A DNA stretch of 64,000 nucleotides, from NCBI GenBank assembly GCA_916613615.1, contig OU744727.1, forward strand, positions 20,344,093 to 20,408,092, in the 5' to 3' direction. The notes beneath the pieces are model-generated. The model was not told where the DNA came from and ran no database searches. It saw nothing but the letters and a program-made list of their open reading frames with translations. This stretch comes from Steromphala cineraria. Its lineage: Eukaryota; Mollusca; Gastropoda; Trochida; Trochidae. A program made the translations under genes and the position numbers. This document shows positions 58,311 through 64,000 of the stretch, one piece after another; positions within the stretch are counted from its first letter, which is position 1; each line of letters starts with the position of its first letter.

Positions 58311-59269
58311 GCCCAAAAGGTCTCTATTCTATTGAGCAACAGTCCTCTTGGCTGGGTTATCTGGCACAAACAATGGCCGCTCGAGGGTGCCCTATTTAAG
58401 ATGAAAGAGGATTAACTGGCTTCAGGGTCCATGTCCCTGGCGTCTGCTCTTGTGACTGGCCACCAGCACGGACAGGCTCTTCCCAGTAATTGGACTTCTT
58501 CCTTTATTTTCATACGTGATAAATGCAGAGTTGAGGATTGTTTCATCCACAGATGACCCATGTAGCAGAAATGGTCAAATTTCCATGGTTTAATTGGATT
58601 CACTGGTTCATCAAAGTTTGAGGGTTCCATTCAAAGATGACCAATGTTACAGAATGGGGGTCTCAGTTTTATTTGAACTTTGCTCAGTTGAAAGAGAAGA
58701 AATATCATTGATTTAAAGCTTTTCTGAATTGTTGAAGGTTTGGTATCTAAAACTTGAACACTAGCAATGATGTTTGTCTATGAAAATTTGACTTTTTAAA
58801 AAAAATTAAAGTATGAAAATTAACCAATATTGAGTTTGTTTGAAACATTTTAGCAAATCTGTCCAAAAATGATTTTAACTCTTTTCAAATTAACCAAACT
58901 TCTATGACATTAGAAGGGATATTTATTAACAGACTTTGATCTTGCTGACAAAGATTACTTGATTCAAAATCATATATATCTTTCTTCATATTTCAATGTG
59001 ATAACAAAGCAAAAAATTATCAATATTGATAACTTCTAATAGAGATCAAATGAATAAATATCAAATTCATTCAATACAGCATATAACTACTCAGACGTTC
59101 TTCAGGTTCCATCTATTGACAAAAGGTATATTCATTAAAAAGATCCCTGAAATTCAATTCAATAATTGGTGAAAGTCAAATTCCATGTTCAATTTTCATC
59201 TGGGAGTTCACTATTGATGAAAGGGAGATAATCACATTCCACATTTTGTATGTCATTATTTATGCTCTT

Positions 59270-59412
59270 ACCACTTTTATGACATACTATTAATATTTAT
59301 GCTCTCATGCAATTATATTGTATTGTGTATATCCTCACCAAATCATGTATTGCACTTTTTGTACCCTGGGCCTAAGGCCCCTTATACAAAATAAAAGAAT
59401 TGAATTGAATTT
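59270..59412 (+). mobile_element. 3' end of a non-LTR retrotransposon (LINE) candidate
   Basis: The segment ends with the hairpin GGGCCTAAGGCCC (59368-59380), then TTATACAAAATAAAAGAATT and short GAATTGAATTGAAT repeats. A small GGCC hairpin followed by AATAAA and ATTGA-type short tandem repeats is characteristic of CR1/L2-like LINE 3' termini in invertebrates. No reverse transcriptase remains; it is 5'-truncated, as usual for LINE insertions. A gene 3' end is an alternative reading. Confidence 0.5.
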
Positions 59413-59736
59413 GAAAGTCAAATTTCGGGTAGGTTCAGAGGTCAAGCCTATATGCATAATTATGACCATAGTCCATGCAATAATTGGTTTCTTTTACATC
59501 CCTGTATGATAAAACTCTTAGTTCAGGGATCGATGTGTCATCCCAGTGTCACTATCAAGGGAGAGTCATTAATTTGCTACTTGGTCAGTCAGAGATGACA
59601 TATGGGAATCATTTAACTTCATTTAATATGCAAATGTGCTTGTATGATCAAAAATACATCTTCTTTTAGATATTCATGTATTGGTAGAAATAATTTTTAT
59701 TTTTTTTATAAATCACTGAAAGTCAACTAGATTAGC

Positions 59737-60959
59737 GTTTGCGGGATACCGCAAAAGCAGAGCAGCCCCGGAACTTTGGGTTTCGCCTTACCCTGTTCCG
59801 CCTTTTACAGGCCTCACCAAATTGGGAATTTTCTCGTGACCTTGACCTTTGACACTCAAGGTCACACAATCAATGAACACATTTCATTGAGTATAACACT
59901 ATTGTAATGAAATAAAGTGTTAAAAATTATATTAATCCATTTTCTCCATATATGTTGACCATGCTGTGACCTTGACCTTCGACAGTTCGTACCCAAAACT
60001 TTTTTAAAATGTTGTACTTCTCAAGAGATAATATATACAAAATCTAAACTTCATAGCACAAAACCTTTTCAAGTTATTGTGTTTACAAGGAATTGCAATA
60101 ACTCATATCTCATGACCTTGACCTTTGACCTTCAAGGTCACACAATAATTGAACACTTTTTATTGAGTATAACAATCATGTATTGATTAAAAGTGATCAT
60201 AGTTAAAATTAAGCATTTTCGCTAAACCATGCTTAAGTCATGACCTTGCTGTGACCTTGACCTTTGTCAGATTGTAGCCAAAACCTTTTCAAAATTTTTT
60301 ACTTTTCCAAGGATGATATATACCAAGTAAGAGCTTCATAGCACAAAAACTTTTCAAGTTACCGTGTTTACAAAGAATTTTGTGGTGATTTTATAACTCG
60401 TGACCTTGACCTTTGAACTTGAAAGTGAACATGTCATAATGATTCCCTGGAAGTATTAACATTTAGACATGTTCATGAGTTCTGAAAAGCTAAATGGGAT
60501 AAAGTTATACCCCAATTTAGTGCATTTTGTAATAACTCATATCTCATGACCTTGACCTTTGACCTTCAAGGTCACACAATCATTGAACACTTTTCATTGA
60601 GTATAACAATCATGTATTGATTAAAAGTGATCATAGTTAAAATAAAGCATTTTCGCTAAAACATGCTTACGTCATGACCTTGCTGTGACCTTGACCTTTG
60701 ACGGATTGTAGCCAAAACCTTTTCAAAATTTTTTACTTTTCCAAGGATGATATATACCAAGTTAGAGCTTCATAGCACAAAAACTTTTCAAGTTATCGCG
60801 TTTACAAGGAATTCTTAGAGTGAATATATAGCTCGTGACCTTGACCTTTGACCTTGAAAGTGAACGTGTCAAAATCGTTCCCCCGAGGTATGAGTAGTAA
60901 GGTATGAATAAGAGTTCTGGAAAGCTTAGGGGAAAAAAGTTATAGCTAGTAGTACGAGT

Positions 60960-60990
<31 letters not shown>

Positions 60991-61040
60991 TGGAAACTTC
61001 ATAAAAACTGATAGCAGCCCCGTCCTTAGACGGGGCTGCT
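59737..61040. mobile_element. 1.3-kb repeat with hairpin ends and internal nuclear-receptor-like modules
   Basis: AGCAGCCCCG at 59761-59770 is mirrored as CGGGGCTGCT at 61031-61040. The left edge carries the hairpin TTTGCGG-GATA-CCGCAAA and the right edge the perfect 12-bp stem AGCAGCCCCGTC-CTTA-GACGGGGCTGCT (61013-61040). Inside are two-and-a-half copies of a module of about 434 bp (for example from 60101 and 60535) containing TGACCTTGACCTTTGACC. A (CGG)n run lies at 60959-60989. Hairpins at both ends and no coding frame suggest a non-autonomous transposon; a Helitron-like 3' hairpin followed by CTAA is possible, but a TC start could not be confirmed. Confidence 0.6.
60959..60989. repeat. 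(CGG)n microsatellite, about 10 units
   Basis: An uninterrupted CGG run, the most GC-rich stretch of the window, inside the 3' part of the 59737-61040 element. Confidence 0.95.
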
Positions 61041-61719
61041 AATCAGGTATTTTCATTAGCTGTCCAAAGAGGCATAGAAACCCTTTGTTGAATGTAATTA
61101 TAGGTGACCAAATGCCTTGAAATGATTGGACCCTTCTCAAATTTCCCCAATTTGATACTCCAGTTACAACATCTCTCAGTGGTGTTTCACTTGCCATTCA
61201 TTCGGTTATTGGTCACAGAGAAAAACATACTGAAATCCTTCAAATTCACTTCATCTTCTCAAAACCTTTAAACTCAAAATAATCTTATTGAAGAATGTAA
61301 TATAGTTTATTATTGTCTCATCAATCTACCAAGTAAGACAAGAAAGGTTCAGAACAACTTACAGTGAACATACATCAGTTGAAGGAAAAAGATAAACCAA
61401 GAACCCTCATGCATAAAATCGAAAAATGTTTCCATAAACCTTTTCAGGCTTGAAAAAAAGAAAAGATAAAGTACAAGGAAATATTGAACAAACAAAGCCT
61501 GTATTGCATGTTACAAAACCTACTGATAACTTGACCCATCAATTATTCCCAATGTGATAGAACTCAAGTTACGAGGTGTCTCATCTAAGTTTGACCCATC
61601 ATTAATTTGCCAGTTGGTCAGTGAGGGACATGTGGGATTTCTCAGACTTAATTACTGTACACTTAATAGCTTCCACACTGAAACAGGGGCATCGTATTGA
61701 AGAATATTCATAGAGTATC

Positions 61720-62600
61720 GACACCATTAATTGGGTTAGCGAAATAAGCATATTGTGACAGTTTCAACTAGTTCTACTGAACTTGTCTCGGATCATGAAT
61801 AATTGTTATGTCCGTCTGCCTTAGCATAATGTGTAGCCATTACCATCCTGCTAAAAGATCGAAGTAGGATATTCTTTCAGGTCAAATCTTGTCATCAACC
61901 TTTAATTGGGTTATACAGAAATTAGCATATTGTGACAGTTTCAACTAAGTCTTCAAGAACTTGCCTCTGATCATGAATAATTGTTATGTCCATCTGTCCA
62001 AACACACAGCGTAACCATTACCATCCTGCTTAAAGAAGGGAGGATATTCTTTCAGGTCAAATCTTTCATCAACCTTTAATACAGGGTAATGGAAATAAGC
62101 ATATTGTGACAGTTTCAACCAGTTCTACTGAACTTGCTTCTGATCAGAATAATTGTTATGTCCATCTCCCCAAGCATACAGTGTCACCATTACCATCCTG
62201 CTTGAAGATGGAAGGGAGGATATTTGTTCAGGTCAAACCTTTCATCAACCTTGCATTTGTTTAAGAAAATTAGCATATTGTGACAGTTTCACTCATCCTA
62301 CTGATCTTGTGAAGAACTTCTAAACATCTGCTAAACATAAAGTAAAGCCCTTAACATTCTGCTGGAAAATGGAAGGGAATATTCTTTCAGGTCAAATCTT
62401 TCATCAAGCTTCATTTGGGTTACAGAAATAAGTTTAATTGGTGACAGTTTCCACTAGTTCTACTGAACATGCATAAGATAGTAAATAACCCTTCCAGCCA
62501 TCTGCTGAACATGCAGTGTAGCCCTTTACATTTTACTGGTAGATGGTAAGGGATATTCTTTCAGGGCAGATCTCTCAGGTCAAACGGTCGTATTTGAACA
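61720..62600. repeat. Tandem repeat, about 175-bp unit, five copies
   Basis: AGCATATTGTGACAGTTTCA occurs at 61747, 61924, 62098 and 62272, and in mutated form near 62431. Each copy is followed by CTACTGAACTTG, ATGAATAATTGTTATGTCC, CCATTACCATCCTGCT and ATTCTTTCAGGTCAAATCTT. Divergence grows to the right. Confidence 0.88.
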
Positions 62601-63601
62601 TCAATCAAGAAGCAGTTCATCATTCTCTAATCTACATAAGATAAGGGTCATTGTTTCTAGATAGATCAGTTAATGTTGTCAAGATAAAAGCCGAGAAGTT
62701 TACCTCCATTTCAGCAGGATTTGTATCAATGAAAAACCTCAGTTTTACTTTATCATGTTTTTAAAATATTTTTCTCCTACAAAATCTAGGATGTATGTAG
62801 TATATGTCCTTATTCAAAAGGAAGTTTAATTCTTTTTTGTCTTTGATCCATTTTTAACAAAGTAGATTGTAGCCTGATCTTAAAAAAAAAAAATATGGTC
62901 ATGGAAAATTAATTTTCAATGAAACTCTGATTCATAAATCAAGAAGCACATAGGTGAGTAGTTCTATACAAAATTTCACGAAAAACTTATTAGACCTAGT
63001 GTTATTTTTTTTACAAACTCAACACAGAAGTTGTTGTATATTTTAAAACAATGATAAAGATTAAATTACAGGATATAAAAATCATTAATGCTGAATTTAA
63101 TGTTTCAGAAAACATCAGGATAAAAGTAGCAAATCTTGAATGGTAACAAACTTCATTAAAGCAGCTTCTATTTAAGAGCCATTTAAACATAAAACCTTTC
63201 ATGAAAAAAATCACAATAAAGAAGTAAACACTGAGTTGAAACATCAACTGTATGAGAGGAAACATCAGAAGGACATCAAGGATTTTTTTTACTTAAGAAC
63301 AAATCATGGCAACATTAACCATCCGATCACAGATTGAATTTCAAAGCAAGATTTTCCCTGACATTGGTTAGTTAGTGAAGTAGATTGAACAGAATTTTGT
63401 GTAAATAAAGTGAAAACAGGGCACGCAAGTCAGAGAGCGAGAGCAAAGGGCTCGTAAATGGAAACAAGCTGCATTATCTGATTTGACACTGGCGCTGATA
63501 TATTGACATCAGACATGAATATTCCTCCCATACTCCAACTTTTAATCCATGCTGATGAGAGAGCTAATACCTTTGGACAACTCTTGTAATTCTATCAGTG
63601 G

Positions 63602-63890
63602 TCATCCGATGGCGCCGAAAATGGTCAAGGGAAGAGGTGGACAAAAGATGGACATATCATTATTTAAGAACATCTGGAAATACTCAGCTCTAGAGAAAAT
63701 TTGGTGTTGGTTTTGATAAAACCGATGGTGCCTATTGGTCAAGGGAAGAGGTGGACAAAAGATGGACATATCATTATTTAAGAACATCTGGAAATACTCA
63801 GTTCTAGAGAAAATTTGGTGTTGGTTTTGATAAAACCGATGGTGCCTAAAATGCTCAAAGGAAGAGGTGGACAAAGATGTACATTATTTA
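63602..63890. repeat. 114-bp tandem repeat, about 2.5 copies
   Basis: GGTCAAGGGAAGAGGTGGAC ... AACCGATGGTGCC occurs at 63623 and 63737 almost unchanged, with a partial third from about 63851. The repeat is near the window edge; the minus-strand frame with duplicated HHRFYQNQHQIFS is its translation and unsupported as a gene. Confidence 0.9.
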
Positions 63891-64000
63891 AGAACTTAAG
63901 AAGGGAGGCGGTAAAAAAAGATTTTCATATCATTTTGTTACTACCACTGGAAATTCAGTTTAACCAGGGTTCACATTTATTTACATTGATGGTCAAAGGA

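Larger units (their letters stand above)
44910..64000 (-). other. Upstream (5') region or first intron of the Fe65 gene, no exon found
   Basis: Exon A needs an upstream exon ending in phase 1, so this 19-kb tract is either a long first intron or a 5' flank with the exon outside the window. I found no minus-strand frame with Fe65-like N-terminal content. It is mostly AT-rich, with many tandem blocks listed separately and mobile-element remnants at 57358-57600, 59270-59412 and 59737-61040. GC-richer, non-repetitive patches at 46390-46640, 52190-52470 and 53200-53470 could be regulatory or contain non-coding first exons, but nothing shows it directly. The stretches 44910-46900 and 48900-50660 hold nothing I can name. 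Confidence 0.5.

Noticed and set aside
63602..63874. 90-residue minus-strand frame with an internal duplication
   Set aside because: Explained by the 114-bp tandem repeat at the window edge.

Overview
This is a window of an animal (metazoan) nuclear genome, AT-rich, intron-rich and crowded with short tandem and inverted repeats. A mollusc, perhaps a gastropod, is my best guess. That guess rests on the divergent but complete APBB/Fe65 gene and on dispersed GTGAGTGAGT...GCCGCTTGGGCAATAT and AAGGGAGATAATTC motifs that I associate with molluscan repeats; it is an inference, not a measurement. There is nothing prokaryotic here, and no operon, rRNA or CRISPR array.

One gene dominates. On the minus strand, from 44909 down to 15568, fourteen exons plus one 6-nt microexon can be joined with GT-AG junctions and fully consistent phases into about 706 residues (708 with the microexon). 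The product is a Fe65/APBB-family adaptor, closest to APBB2-type proteins: an acidic, Asn/Ser-rich N-terminal region, a WW domain, PTB1, PTB2 and a short basic C-terminal tail ending in a stop codon. The first visible exon begins in mid-codon, so at least one 5' exon is missing; it lies either in the unassigned 44910-64000 region or beyond the window. Residue numbers below count from the first visible residue (D1).

At the left edge, 903-1286 on the plus strand is the last coding exon of an unrecognised gene whose other exons lie to the left of the window. It converges on the Fe65 gene, tail to tail, across about 14.3 kb of non-coding DNA.

Everything else is intronic or intergenic: an apparently perfect 630-bp tandem duplication (5445-6704), an ATATC/GACATC satellite-like block (11.7-12.5 kb), a MITE-like element with 48-bp inverted ends (28381-28701), a 1.2-kb element with 21-bp inverted ends (30286-31481), a 21-bp minisatellite open on both strands (38309-38551), a loopless 108-bp palindrome (39523-39630), a tRNA-derived SINE candidate (57358-57600), a LINE 3'-end candidate (59270-59412) and a 1.3-kb repeat full of nuclear-receptor half-sites (59737-61040).

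The most interesting observation is the candidate 6-nt microexon at 22989-22994. It sits behind a strong CU-rich tract and would insert Arg-Glu into PTB1 at the same place as the neuron-specific Arg-Glu mini-exon of vertebrate Fe65.
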